Origin: an uncultured Allobaculum sp.
GTDB taxonomy: Bacteria; Bacillota_I; Bacilli_A; Erysipelotrichales; Erysipelotrichaceae
Assembly: GCA_910577085.1 (NCBI GenBank)
Contig: CAJTLE010000003.1
Location: 1-58,262 of the forward strand
Length of the DNA: 58,262 bases
Direction of reading: 5' to 3'
Shown here piece by piece: positions 34,923 through 43,890 of the stretch. Every line of letters starts with the position of its first letter. Within the stretch, counting starts at the first letter, position 1. The position numbers and the translations under genes were made by a program. The notes below the pieces were generated by a model. It was not told the origin of the DNA and ran no database searches. It saw only the letters and a program-made list of their open reading frames with translations.

Positions 34923-35699
34923 ATGAATTGCCCAATCTGTCACGAGCCCCTGATCCATGAGGGCCGAACCTTTAAATGTAAAAACAACCATAGCTTTGAT
35001 CAAGCAAGACAAGGCTATGTCAATCTTTCCCGCAAACGGAAAGCCTCGGGGGATAACGCCCTGATGGTCAAAGCCCGCACCGCCTTTCTGGAAGCCGGTC
35101 TCTATGACTTTTTAAGACAGACCGTTCTGCAAACCCTGCAGACCCTTCATCCCGATACCTATCTCGATCTGGGATGCGGGCAGGGCTATTACACCCATGA
35201 GTTTTCCAAAACGGCCAAAGAGGCCTATGGCATTGATCTGAGCGTCCCGGCGATCAGCCATGCCGCCGGTCAGGACAAAAAGACGCAGTACATCGTTGGA
35301 AGTATTTACGATCTTCCTTTTGCAAACAAAAGCATTGATGTGGCTACATCGATATTCACTCCCATCCCGGCCAGAGAAGCCGCAAGAGTTCTCAAAGACG
35401 ATGGATATCTGCTCACCGTCACCCCGGGAAAAATGCACCACTATGAACTGAAAGAACAACTCTACCCACAAGTAAGACTCAACCCGCCATTAGAGCCTGT
35501 CGAAGGCTTTGAACTGGTCGACCAGCAGGAAATCCGTCAGGTTCTGCATGTCGATGACGTCATGGCGCTGCTGGAAATGACCCCGTATTTTTATAAAACC
35601 CCCAAAGCGGGCATTGAAAAGATTCAGTCTTTGAAAAATGGTCTGGATGTGACCTTTGATTTTGTACTGAGTCTTTGGAGGAAAAAAGATGAAAGTTAA
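34923..35699 (+). CDS. rlmA: 23S rRNA (guanine-N1)-methyltransferase RlmA
   Basis: It methylates N1 of a guanine in helix 35 of 23S rRNA (G745 or G748 in the two subfamilies). The 258-residue product has a zinc site at the N-terminus (Cys3, Cys6, Cys19, His23 in MNCPICHEPL and FKCKNNHSF), QGYVNLSRKRKASGDNALMV, and a SAM-binding motif YLDLGCGQGYYTH. Which guanine is modified cannot be read from the sequence; Gram-positives usually carry the G748 (TlrB-like) type. It overlaps rlmD by 11 nt. Confidence 0.92.
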   Translation: MNCPICHEPLIHEGRTFKCKNNHSFDQARQGYVNLSRKRKASGDNALMVKARTAFLEAGLYDFLRQTVLQTLQTLHPDTYLDLGCGQGYYTHEFSKTAKEAYGIDLSVPAISHAAGQDKKTQYIVGSIYDLPFANKSIDVATSIFTPIPAREAARVLKDDGYLLTVTPGKMHHYELKEQLYPQVRLNPPLEPVEGFELVDQQEIRQVLHVDDVMALLEMTPYFYKTPKAGIEKIQSLKNGLDVTFDFVLSLWRKKDES

Positions 35700-37191
35700 A
35701 ATCAGACGCTGGGGAATCAATGGCGAAGGCATTGCCTACGTCAACAAGAAAGCCATCTTTGTCGAAGGCGCAGTCCCTGGTGAAGTCGTGGATATCATCA
35801 TTGATGAAGACAAAGGAACGTATGCGACCGGCCATATCAACCGCATTCTTGAAAGTGCTCCCCGTCGAAGAGAGCCGATCTGCCCGCACTGGCAGACTTG
35901 CGGAGGCTGTTCGTTGATGCATGTCGACTACAAAGGCCAGATCCGCATGAAAGAACACGCCATCGAAGAAGCTCTGCGCCGCTATGCCGATTACACCGGC
36001 AAGATCGAACCCATGATCAAAAACCCCGACCCGCTTGGCTATCGCAACGCATGCAAGCTGCCCTTCGGACTGGACGAAGAGGGCAAAACAACAACCGGCA
36101 TGTTTAAAAAGGGAAGCAATGAATTTGTTCCTCTCGATCGCTGTATCATCCACTCCAAAAAACTCGAACACGTCCGCGCAGCCCTGATGCCGCTCATTCA
36201 GCAGGCCGGTCTTAAGCCGTTCACAAAAGATCACCCCGAAGGCCTGATGACCCTGGTTCTTAAAGAATTCGATGGCAAAGTCCATGTTGTCTTTGTCACG
36301 ACCGAAATGGAAATCCCGCAGTCGCTGGTGGATCAGATTCTGGAAACTATTCCCGAAACTGCCTCCGTCTGGCAGTCCATTAAAGAACCCGATGATCCAG
36401 GTTATGAACTGTTCGGCCAGAAAGTCCTGCACCTTGGCGGTGACATGAAGATGACTCTGCAGCTCGATGACTTTGCGCTCGATCTGCTGCCAAAATCCTT
36501 CTTCCAGCTCAACACCCGCCAGGCCGTCAACCTGTATAAAACCATCGCCTCCTGGATCCCGCCCCATTCCGACTTTTTAGTCGAAGCCTATTCAGGCATC
36601 GGTGCCATTTCTTTATTTGTCGCTGATAAGGCCGACAAGGTTCTGGGCATTGAATACATCGAAGATGCGGTGGCCAACGCCAACGAAAACGCCCTGATCA
36701 ACGGCAAAGAAAACGTCTCCTTTATCTGTGGCGATGCCGGCCAGGAAATGACCAAACTGGAAAAAAGCAAGATCGACACCCTCATCGTCGATCCGCCCCG
36801 TTCCGGTCTGAACACCCAGATGAAAGAAGCCATTCTCAAATCTGAACCGAAAACCCTGATCTACGTCTCCTGCAATCCCTCCACCCTGGGCAAAGATCTG
36901 GCCGTTCTTCAAAGCAAATACGAAATTGAACGCGTCCAGCCCTTTGACTTCTTCTCCCAGACCCCGCATGTCGAAACCGCCTGCCTGCTCAAATTGAAAG
37001 CCCCAGAAGATTTCACCCCTGTAAACCTGGAGAGGGAGAAACCGACAAGACCAAAGACTGGCGGCCCTGCAGACCGAAACAACCGCAGGCCAGCCGGAAA
37101 AGACAACCGCAGACCAGGAAGAAAAGACAACTACCACTCCGCTGGCAAAAAGCCCTATCCACCAAGAAACCGGTCGCCAAAAGCCAGATAA
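35689..37191 (+). CDS. rlmD: 23S rRNA (uracil-5-)-methyltransferase, RlmD/RumA type
   Basis: A SAM-dependent enzyme of the RumA family that makes m5U in 23S rRNA. The 500-residue protein has an N-terminal TRAM domain, then four Cys placed like the RumA iron-sulfur ligands (65, 71, 74, 152; CPHWQTCGGC and RCIIH). The methyltransferase domain has VEAYSGIGAISLFVA, DPPRSGL and VSCNPSTLGKDL (catalytic Cys395). The last ~45 residues are an Arg/Lys/Pro/Asn-rich tail not found in standard RumA. GGAGG precedes the ATG, and the gene is coupled to rlmA. Paralogues RlmCD share this architecture, so the exact uracil is uncertain. Confidence 0.9.
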   Translation: MKVKIRRWGINGEGIAYVNKKAIFVEGAVPGEVVDIIIDEDKGTYATGHINRILESAPRRREPICPHWQTCGGCSLMHVDYKGQIRMKEHAIEEALRRYADYTGKIEPMIKNPDPLGYRNACKLPFGLDEEGKTTTGMFKKGSNEFVPLDRCIIHSKKLEHVRAALMPLIQQAGLKPFTKDHPEGLMTLVLKEFDGKVHVVFVTTEMEIPQSLVDQILETIPETASVWQSIKEPDDPGYELFGQKVLHLGGDMKMTLQLDDFALDLLPKSFFQLNTRQAVNLYKTIASWIPPHSDFLVEAYSGIGAISLFVADKADKVLGIEYIEDAVANANENALINGKENVSFICGDAGQEMTKLEKSKIDTLIVDPPRSGLNTQMKEAILKSEPKTLIYVSCNPSTLGKDLAVLQSKYEIERVQPFDFFSQTPHVETACLLKLKAPEDFTPVNLEREKPTRPKTGGPADRNNRRPAGKDNRRPGRKDNYHSAGKKPYPPRNRSPKAR

Positions 37192-37326
37192 GGAACAGAG
37201 ATTGGTAAACAGAGATCGAAAAAGCAAATGTCGATGGCAAATGTCGATATAACGAATATCGATTAAGCAGAAGCCAATAAAAACCGACATCGGATCCATC
37301 TTCTTCATGGAAGTCAGAAACCCTGA

Positions 37327-37358
37327 GCGAAAAGTCCCAAAAGACTTTTCGCTTTTTT
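37327..37358 (+). terminator. Terminator of rlmA-rlmD
   Basis: GCGAAAAGTC (37327-37336) pairs exactly with GACTTTTCGC (37343-37352), followed by six Ts. Confidence 0.9.
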
Positions 37359-37438
37359 GTCTGTTCGATAGGATGGAATGAAGGATACCCCATGTCAGAG
37401 ACGAAAAGAGAAGTATCGAACAGAAAGGAGACTTACGC

Positions 37439-39160
37439 ATGAATAACCGGAAAGTGAATCACCAGGAAGGAAATCAACAGGAAGAAATTTACAAGTTTGC
37501 GACGAAATATCTCCAATTGTATACCGATCCCAAAACGAAGGAATTGGAGGTGGAAGAAGGGTTTTCTGAGCCGTGTTTTGCGTTTGGATTCGAGATGGAC
37601 TGCGGCCACCGGTTTATCGAGCGCTTTGGATCGAAAGCTTTTTACGAAAATGAAGAACTCGAACAGATCATTGATGATATTGACGATCTTTCACTGCTTG
37701 CTTCTGGCATTTTCTCGCACTGGCGCTATGTCACTCACTGGTCCTATTGCGAGCACTTGCTCGATAAACATAACCGGCCCTGGTTTATCACCGCCTTTGA
37801 ACGACTTGTTGAAATGACAAGACCACCCAAGCTGATCGAAGAGGAGAACCGACAGATTGATGGCGCTTTTCCTTCTTTTAAGGGCAAGCTTTGGAAATTC
37901 CAGTTGACCTCACCCAATACCGGCTACTTCGGACCGACTTTGCATCGTAATTCTGAAATTGAGCAGCGCCTGACCATCACCGCAGATGGCCGGATCAAGC
38001 TTTTACGCTACCGGTATGGAACTGCACCAGATCACCCTGAACTGTTTGAAAAACAGAATTATCGCATTGCGCCAGAAAGAGCCGAAAAAATCATGAAAGC
38101 CGTCAGCGGCTATTTTAAAGAGGAACATCGGCCGGATTTCGTAACAGATATCAGCTCATGGCATATGACGCTGACCAATACTGAAGGCCGACGATTCAAA
38201 GCCTCTGGCCCGCTATGCCACGACCTGTTCATGCCATCGGGTGGTTTATCCGATCTGATCCGGGCAGAACTTGGCCGCAATGATCTGCTTGTTTTTGACG
38301 GCCTGCCCGATATCGTCCAATATCTCGAAATTCAATATTGCCGATACTCGGAAGATGAGGATTCTCTTTTTGAAGAGTTGGACTTAACAGAAGAGCAGGA
38401 AACAGAGGAATCAGAAGTTCTGGCTGATCGGGAGATTCTTCTTCTCGACCGCAAATCCGGTCTTCTGGACTACCGCAGAGAAACTGGTTCTGGATTTAAA
38501 GAGACGAAAACCTGGAAAGCACGCCAATGGGGAAGAGAAGCGTTGGAGAAACTGGTCTGGATCACGGAAAGTCTGGAGAACAGAGATGAGACCCCTGATG
38601 ATCTGAATCCTCGAGAAGCCTACCTGCTTTCCAGACGACTGGAAGAACGGCGGCAGACCAATGCGTCATCCCCTGCGAAAGATTCCAATGAATTCTCCTC
38701 ATCGAAATATTCCGTTGAGTCATCCTCCCCGACCTACTCCATCCGGATGATGGTCCGCCATCAGGGAAAACTGGAGAAGATCACAACTTCTTTCGATCAG
38801 AATGAACTTCCGGATGTCTGGGTGAATTTCCTTGAAGACATTCATAGTTTCATGGCTTCCGCTAAACCTGGTGAGATCTTCAATGCCATTCACAACCAAA
38901 AAACAATCCCCGATCAGGACCATTTCATTTTCTGCAATGTCGTCTTTGGTCATGGAAGGAGGACGTACTCCTACCTTGCCGATCAGGATGACTATGCTCC
39001 GGGCAATCAGGTCATTGTCCCAGTGGGCGCAGACAATCATGAAGCTGTTGCCACCATTCGATCCATCAAGATGTATTCCAAAGAAGATGTCCCGTATCCC
39101 ATCAAAAAGATGAAGCATATCCTTCGTAAATACCGAGAAGAAGAAGACGAAGACGCATAG
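37439..39160 (+). CDS. Protein of unknown function with C-terminal PriA-DBD-like domain
   Basis: I do not recognise the 573-residue product as a whole. The N-terminal two thirds are acidic and aromatic-rich (HWRYVTHWSYCEHLLD, WKFQLTSPNTGYFGPTLHRN), with no membrane segment or signal peptide. A linker around residues 395-420 is Ser-rich. The last ~70 residues (FGHGRRTYSYLADQDDYAPGNQVIVPVG, then EAVATIRSIKMYSKEDVPYP) look like the small beta domain seen at the PriA N-terminus and in other hypothetical proteins. AAAGGAG lies 10 nt before the ATG. It is flanked by terminators and is likely monocistronic and cytosolic. Confidence 0.7.
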   Translation: MNNRKVNHQEGNQQEEIYKFATKYLQLYTDPKTKELEVEEGFSEPCFAFGFEMDCGHRFIERFGSKAFYENEELEQIIDDIDDLSLLASGIFSHWRYVTHWSYCEHLLDKHNRPWFITAFERLVEMTRPPKLIEEENRQIDGAFPSFKGKLWKFQLTSPNTGYFGPTLHRNSEIEQRLTITADGRIKLLRYRYGTAPDHPELFEKQNYRIAPERAEKIMKAVSGYFKEEHRPDFVTDISSWHMTLTNTEGRRFKASGPLCHDLFMPSGGLSDLIRAELGRNDLLVFDGLPDIVQYLEIQYCRYSEDEDSLFEELDLTEEQETEESEVLADREILLLDRKSGLLDYRRETGSGFKETKTWKARQWGREALEKLVWITESLENRDETPDDLNPREAYLLSRRLEERRQTNASSPAKDSNEFSSSKYSVESSSPTYSIRMMVRHQGKLEKITTSFDQNELPDVWVNFLEDIHSFMASAKPGEIFNAIHNQKTIPDQDHFIFCNVVFGHGRRTYSYLADQDDYAPGNQVIVPVGADNHEAVATIRSIKMYSKEDVPYPIKKMKHILRKYREEEDEDA

Positions 39161-39345
39161 AAAAAACAACCTGAATGGACCCCAGGTTGAAACGAACTAC
39201 GAGTCAAGGACCAAGAAGGGAATAAGAGAGAAGAAACCGCAAAGCGCACTCGAAAAGCCATAAAGAAAAGAGAGTCAATATTCAGAGATTGCAAATTGGT
39301 CGTCCATTTTGAAAGAGAAATTCAATCGAAAAGGATAAGATAGAG

Positions 39346-40476
39346 TTGATTCGTAAAGTGAATCCAAAGGGGATGATTTCATTGAAAGTGAAAGTCAGAT
39401 GGACATGGTCACTTGTCGAAGGGGCAATGATCGCCATTCCTTTGATTCTGCTTTTCATCAACTGGAAATATGGTCTGATCGCACTGGCGATCGATGGCTT
39501 GATTATTCTCTTGTATTCTCTGTTGATTTTATATATCGGCCTGAATACCAAAGCCGGTTTTGGGGCAGCCAAAGTCATCGAACTGGCGGATACCCGCAAA
39601 CTCAAAGACAAAGAGAAAAAGACTCTGAAATGGGTGCAGGATAATGCCAGACAACTCGGTATCCCTGATGCCAAACCGTATCCTTTACATGGCTATCTGC
39701 TCGAACCGGAACAGACACCGAAAGGGCTGATCTATATGTGTCATGGGTTTGGTGACTATTCCTTTACCAGTGTTTTTGATCAGGCCACCCGCTTTTATGA
39801 AATGGGCTACTCGGTTTTCCTCACGCACTCAAGGGGATTTGGTTCGGATAACGGAAACTGGACAGGCATGGGTACTCTGGAAAGAGAAGATCATGTCAGG
39901 TGGATCGAAACTCTGGAAGCCCACAATCCTGATCTGGATATTTTCCTGTACGGTGTATCGATGGGCGCTGCTTCAGTCATGAATCTGAGCGATCTGGAAG
40001 ATCCGCAGATTAAAGGCATCATTGAAGACTGCGGCTATGTCAGTTTGTATGAACAGATGGATCATGCTCTGCTTTCGGTTTTACAGGTTCCTGAATATCC
40101 AACTCTGCCGATCTGTGAATGGCTGTGTAAACGGGTCCGCAAGTTTTCGATGAAGGATCTGGATGTCCGCCCCAAACTGGCCAGGACGATCTATCCAATC
40201 CTGGCTTTTCATGGCAGGGAAGATGACTTTGTCCCATTTTCCAATCTTGATCAGGTCATTCAGGCTGCTGGCCCGCATTTAAGAGATGCGTATTTCATTG
40301 AAGGGGCAGCGCATTGTCAGTCCGCCTGCAAAGAACCGCAATTTTACTGGACCCGCATTCAGGACTTTCTGGAAGAGTATGGAACCACACCGGCCGACAC
40401 AGAACAGCCGGTTTTTATTGCCAGTCTCGATCCGGAAGACGATGCAGATTTCGAAATGAACAGCCAGGACAACTGA
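39346..40476 (+). CDS. Alpha/beta hydrolase with N-terminal membrane segment
   Basis: The product (about 365-376 residues) has one or two hydrophobic helices near the start (MIAIPLILLFINWKYGLIALAIDGLIILLYSLLILYI) and then an alpha/beta hydrolase domain. The motifs are the oxyanion MCHGFGDYS, nucleophile elbow YGVSMGAAS, acid GREDDFVP and catalytic His in GAAHCQS. It is probably a membrane-bound esterase or peptidase-like hydrolase with the active site in the cytosol; the substrate is unknown. Start choice is open: TTG 39346 has AAGGAT nine nt upstream, ATG 39373 touches AAAGGGG, and TTG 39382 has AAAGGGG at nine nt. Confidence 0.85.
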   Translation: MIRKVNPKGMISLKVKVRWTWSLVEGAMIAIPLILLFINWKYGLIALAIDGLIILLYSLLILYIGLNTKAGFGAAKVIELADTRKLKDKEKKTLKWVQDNARQLGIPDAKPYPLHGYLLEPEQTPKGLIYMCHGFGDYSFTSVFDQATRFYEMGYSVFLTHSRGFGSDNGNWTGMGTLEREDHVRWIETLEAHNPDLDIFLYGVSMGAASVMNLSDLEDPQIKGIIEDCGYVSLYEQMDHALLSVLQVPEYPTLPICEWLCKRVRKFSMKDLDVRPKLARTIYPILAFHGREDDFVPFSNLDQVIQAAGPHLRDAYFIEGAAHCQSACKEPQFYWTRIQDFLEEYGTTPADTEQPVFIASLDPEDDADFEMNSQDN

Positions 40477-40768
40477 GATGAGACCACTGAGACAGGCAGA
40501 CATCACTCAAAAAGACCTCACGCAACTCGGTTCTCACACGGACCGGGTTTTCCTATGCCCGCCTGTACGAAACAGGAAAGAGAATTTGGAAAAGGTGTAC
40601 ATCTGTTGAAGGGGTGCGAAAGGTGAAGAGAACAAAATAGGGAAAGTATCTCGGTTGAAAACAGGAATCTGTTAAGCCAAATCAAGGGCACTTTTCGCAT
40701 GTCTGATTTACAATCAGATTGATTCAAAGCCAAAAGGCTTACGTATAAAGTTCAGGAGAGATAGATAT

Positions 40769-42241
40769 ATGCCTTGTACAACAATTCTTGTAGGAAAAAA
40801 TGCTTCCTACAATGGCTCAACACTGATCGCCCGTAATGACGATAATGGAACGGGCCGTTTCGATATCAAAAAGTTTACAGTGGTTCTGCCTTCCGAGCAG
40901 CCAACTGTTTACCATTCCGTTCTTTCTCATGTAGAGATTCCATTACCCGCAAACCCAATGCGCTACACTTCGGTTCCAAACATCGAACCAGAAGCCAAAC
41001 AGCGCGGTCTTTGGGCTGCTTCTGGCATCAATGAAGCCAATGTCGCTATGACCGCAACCGAAACCATCACCACAAACCCACGTGTTCTGGCAGCTGACCC
41101 ACTGGTTGAATATGTGCCTGCAACTGACGACCAGCCAGAAAAAGCCGGCGGTATCGGGGAAGAAGATATCGTCGTTCTGGTTCTGCCTTACATTCGTTCT
41201 GCCCGTGAAGGGGTAAAACGACTGGGAATGTTACTTGAACAATATGGTACATACGAAAATAACGGAATTGCCTTTTCAGATCATGACGAAGTCTGGTATC
41301 TTGAAACCGTAGGTGGACATCATTGGATTGCCCGTCGTCTGCCGGATGACTGCTATTCCGTAATCGCCAATGAATTCTCCATTGACTTCTTTGATCTGGA
41401 AGATGCCGTAACGACTCAGAAAAACTTCATGGCCTCCCCGGATATCCAGGAATTCGTCAATGCCAATCACCTTAACCTTTCCAAAGGTAAATTCTCAGCT
41501 CGGCTTGCGTTTGGAAGCCATACGGATTCTGATCATGTCTACAACACACCGCGTGTATGGTATGGCCAGCGCTACTTTAACCCATCGAGCTTCTCGGCAA
41601 GTGCGGATGACCTGGTCAAAGGCCCGGCCAGCGATACGCTTGCATGGTGCCTGCAGCCTGAAAACAAGATCACAGTCGAAGATGTGAAATACGTTCTGTC
41701 TTCTACCTATCAGGGCACTCCATACAGTGTCTTCTCCGGCGGACCACAGTCCAGTCTGTTCCGTCCAATCGGTATCAACCGGACCATCTTTGTTTCCATT
41801 GCGGAACTGCGCAACGATGTTCCTGCTCCAATTTCCGCTGTTGAATGGATCGCATTTGGTTCGAATGTTTACAACATGATTGTTCCTGTTTATACAAACA
41901 TCAACACGGTACCAGCTTACCTCTCCAATACAACCATGACCGTCAACACCAACAACTTCTACTGGAGCTGCCGTCTGATTGGTGCTTTAGCAGATCCACA
42001 TCACGATCAGGAAATCGTCTTCATCGAGCGGTATCAGGAAGCGGTTGACTCTAAGGCAAGAGCCTTAATGCTTGCTGGTGAAAAAGAATTCCATGATGGT
42101 GATAATGCGGTAGAGTTCTGCGACGCCCAGAACCAGAAGATCTGTGCCATGGTCCAGAAAGAAACCGACGACCTGCTTTACCAGGTTCTTTTCACCGCAT
42201 CCATGTTGATGAAAAACAGTTACGCCCGCGCCGATAACTAA
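40769..42241 (+). CDS. pepD: Dipeptidase, peptidase family C69 (PepD)
   Basis: An N-terminal-nucleophile hydrolase that cleaves dipeptides. The 490-residue product begins MPCTTILVGKNASYNGSTLIARNDD, so Cys3 would become the nucleophile after removal of two residues. LWAASGINEANVAMTATETI, EVWYLETVGGHHWIARRLPDDCYSVIAN and WYGQRYFNP are typical of lactobacillal PepD. No signal peptide is seen, so it acts in the cytosol on imported peptides. CAGGAGAG precedes the ATG. The gene shares a bidirectional terminator with the next, convergent gene. Confidence 0.93.
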   Translation: MPCTTILVGKNASYNGSTLIARNDDNGTGRFDIKKFTVVLPSEQPTVYHSVLSHVEIPLPANPMRYTSVPNIEPEAKQRGLWAASGINEANVAMTATETITTNPRVLAADPLVEYVPATDDQPEKAGGIGEEDIVVLVLPYIRSAREGVKRLGMLLEQYGTYENNGIAFSDHDEVWYLETVGGHHWIARRLPDDCYSVIANEFSIDFFDLEDAVTTQKNFMASPDIQEFVNANHLNLSKGKFSARLAFGSHTDSDHVYNTPRVWYGQRYFNPSSFSASADDLVKGPASDTLAWCLQPENKITVEDVKYVLSSTYQGTPYSVFSGGPQSSLFRPIGINRTIFVSIAELRNDVPAPISAVEWIAFGSNVYNMIVPVYTNINTVPAYLSNTTMTVNTNNFYWSCRLIGALADPHHDQEIVFIERYQEAVDSKARALMLAGEKEFHDGDNAVEFCDAQNQKICAMVQKETDDLLYQVLFTASMLMKNSYARADN

Positions 42242-42351
42242 TCTGTTTATCCCCTAAACTGAATCGGTTTTCTTCAGTCCTTGTTTTTGAGCTGGCCGAC
42301 ACCCTGCTCGAAAACAGGATGCAAAGTGGATCCATCCAGTTTTGTGCAATA

Positions 42352-42391
42352 AAAAAATCTCCTTCTCTGGTGGAAGAAGGAGTTTTTTTAT
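42352..42391. terminator. Bidirectional terminator (pepD / metal-binding protein)
   Basis: CTCCTTC (42359-42365) pairs with GAAGGAG (42376-42382), flanked by seven As on the left and seven Ts on the right, so it works in both directions between convergent genes. Confidence 0.85.
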
Positions 42392-42411
42392 GCTCAAAAA
42401 AGACTGTTTCA

Positions 42412-42669
42412 TTATCCGCGATGGAACAAGGAGAATTTTTTTGGAGTACAGGGTTCGGTACTGATTCCTTGCAGGTGGTAGCCGGTCTGGTCAATGGCTT
42501 TCTTTAAAGCCTCCTGATCAAGAGGCTTTTCGGAAAGAATTTCCGTGGTTCCTTTGCGATGGGAAGAGGTCACCTTTTTGACGTCAAACTGTTTATAAAT
42601 GACCTGATTGATGTGGGATTCACACATGCCGCACATCATGCCATCGATTTTCAAGACTGTTTTTTCCAT
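42412..42669 (-). CDS. Heavy-metal-associated (HMA) domain protein
   Basis: The 85-residue product is a single HMA domain with the metal-binding motif GMMCGMC (two Cys, Met before) in MEKTVLKIDGMMCGMCESHINQV, as in copper chaperones and the soluble domains of copper ATPases. KKAIDQTGYHLQGI matches the C-terminal half. No copper ATPase or regulator lies nearby, so the metal and partner are unknown. A clear AAGGAGC site lies about 8 nt upstream on the minus strand. Confidence 0.85.
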   Translation of the reverse strand: MEKTVLKIDGMMCGMCESHINQVIYKQFDVKKVTSSHRKGTTEILSEKPLDQEALKKAIDQTGYHLQGISTEPCTPKKFSLFHRG

Positions 42670-42771
42670 ATTGGTTTTAGCTCCTTGGTTGAGATCTTGT
42701 TGAAGATTATGCAGTTAGCTTTAACTTACTTGATGGTTCAAGCATAGCACAATTCCATCCAGACCGGCTCT

Positions 42772-42829
42772 GAAAAAATAAAAGCGACAAAGAAGATCCT
42801 GCATAGCAATGCCAGGACTTCTTTGCCGC
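42772..42829 (-). terminator. Terminator of the PTS IIB-like gene
   Basis: On the minus strand CAAAGAAG and CTTCTTTG form a long stem with further pairing (TCCTGGCAT against ATGCAGGA) and are followed by CGCTTTTATTTTTTC. Confidence 0.8.
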
Positions 42830-42842
42830 ATGAGTTTGTTAT

Positions 42843-43484
42843 TCAGCAGACCAGCGTGGAATCCGAAAGGGTATGAAGCTGATTAAGCGTGCCGGAAATG
42901 CGGTCGGTCGCAAAATCCATCGTATCAATGCGGTGAACCTTGCCAGGGAAACGGCTGTTGATATCCTCAAACATGTAGTGAACCTGTGGAGCAAGCAGAA
43001 TCAGATCGTACTGATCATCTTCATCCGTCAGGCTGAATACGCTTTTTGCATCGGCATGAACCAGATCGCTGCCAAGTTTTCGGGTAATCAGACGGGCATA
43101 CATGGCCGAGGTAATCCCGCTTGTGCAGCAGATCAGCATTTCAATCGGATGATGGAGATCTGGTAATTCTCCATTTTCGTCCTGATCTTCATCGTGATAC
43201 AGGCGGTACAGGAAGACTTTGACTTTTTCGATGGAGTCTTCCAGATCTACAGCCTGGAAATGCAGGAAGAAAATCTGCTCGCCCGTGGCTCTTTCTTCCA
43301 TGTATAACGAAACAATATCTTCATCAATTTCAATCTGAGCCAGGTATCGATCAGTGCAAAAGGAAATCGATCCACAGTCTGGACAGTGGATGCACGCATC
43401 ACTAAGGTTTTGATGGCATACCCAGTTGAGCATGGCCTTGGCATTTTCTTTTGTCTGAGGGGTTGGAATATACAACTGTGTCAT
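42843..43484 (-). CDS. Solitary PTS IIB-like protein with extra N-terminal domain
   Basis: In the 213-residue product, residues ~110-213 resemble the lactose/cellobiose PTS IIB fold: MLICCTSGITSAMYARLITRKL, with Cys at the place of the phosphorylated Cys, then VHADAKSVFSLTDEDDQYDLILLAPQVHYMFEDI. The first ~105 residues include a C-x2-C pair (CIHCPDCGSISFC) and an acidic beta-rich part. No IIA or IIC gene is adjacent, so a regulatory role with the divergent RpiR regulator is plausible. AGGAGG precedes the start. Confidence 0.7.
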   Translation of the reverse strand: MTQLYIPTPQTKENAKAMLNWVCHQNLSDACIHCPDCGSISFCTDRYLAQIEIDEDIVSLYMEERATGEQIFFLHFQAVDLEDSIEKVKVFLYRLYHDEDQDENGELPDLHHPIEMLICCTSGITSAMYARLITRKLGSDLVHADAKSVFSLTDEDDQYDLILLAPQVHYMFEDINSRFPGKVHRIDTMDFATDRISGTLNQLHTLSDSTLVC

Positions 43485-43890
43485 GATCGTTCCTCCTTTT
43501 CCATGAATCTGAATTCAAATATTTTCGATGTGTTCACGTGTATGAAATCTGTTTTTCTTTTTGCATGTTCATTATCGAAAATGGCCTGAATTAAGGCAAT
43601 ATTTCATCCGGATCCTGTAATGCCGTTTACACGGAAACCCGTTTCAGATCCGCATTTTTGTAAACGGCGTTTCACTCGATCCGATATACTTAAAACGAAA
43701 ACGATTTCACGATGAAATCGGAAAACGAAATGAAATCATGGTTTGAACAGAAGGACTCATCTGTAAAGATCATGATCACCAATAGAGGCCTTAGTGACAG
43801 GCTATAAAGGGATGTCATTTAGCGAGGCAAGAATGACAAGCCACAAAGAAATGTCATCAATAGAGTCCATAAGAAAGTGGGGAAAAGAAG
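43485..43890. promoter_or_regulatory. Divergent control region with two operator-like dyads
   Basis: GCCGTTTACA (43622-43631) and TGTAAACGGC (43659-43668) are exact inverses 27 nt apart, and CGATTTCACGATGAAATCG (43702-43720) is a perfect 19-nt palindrome. Both lie between the PTS IIB-like gene and the RpiR-family regulator and are good candidates for regulator binding sites. Promoter boxes were not resolved. Confidence 0.6.

Noticed and set aside
35560..36567. 335-codon frame antisense to rlmA/rlmD
   Set aside because: It crosses two coupled genes on the other strand and has no motif.
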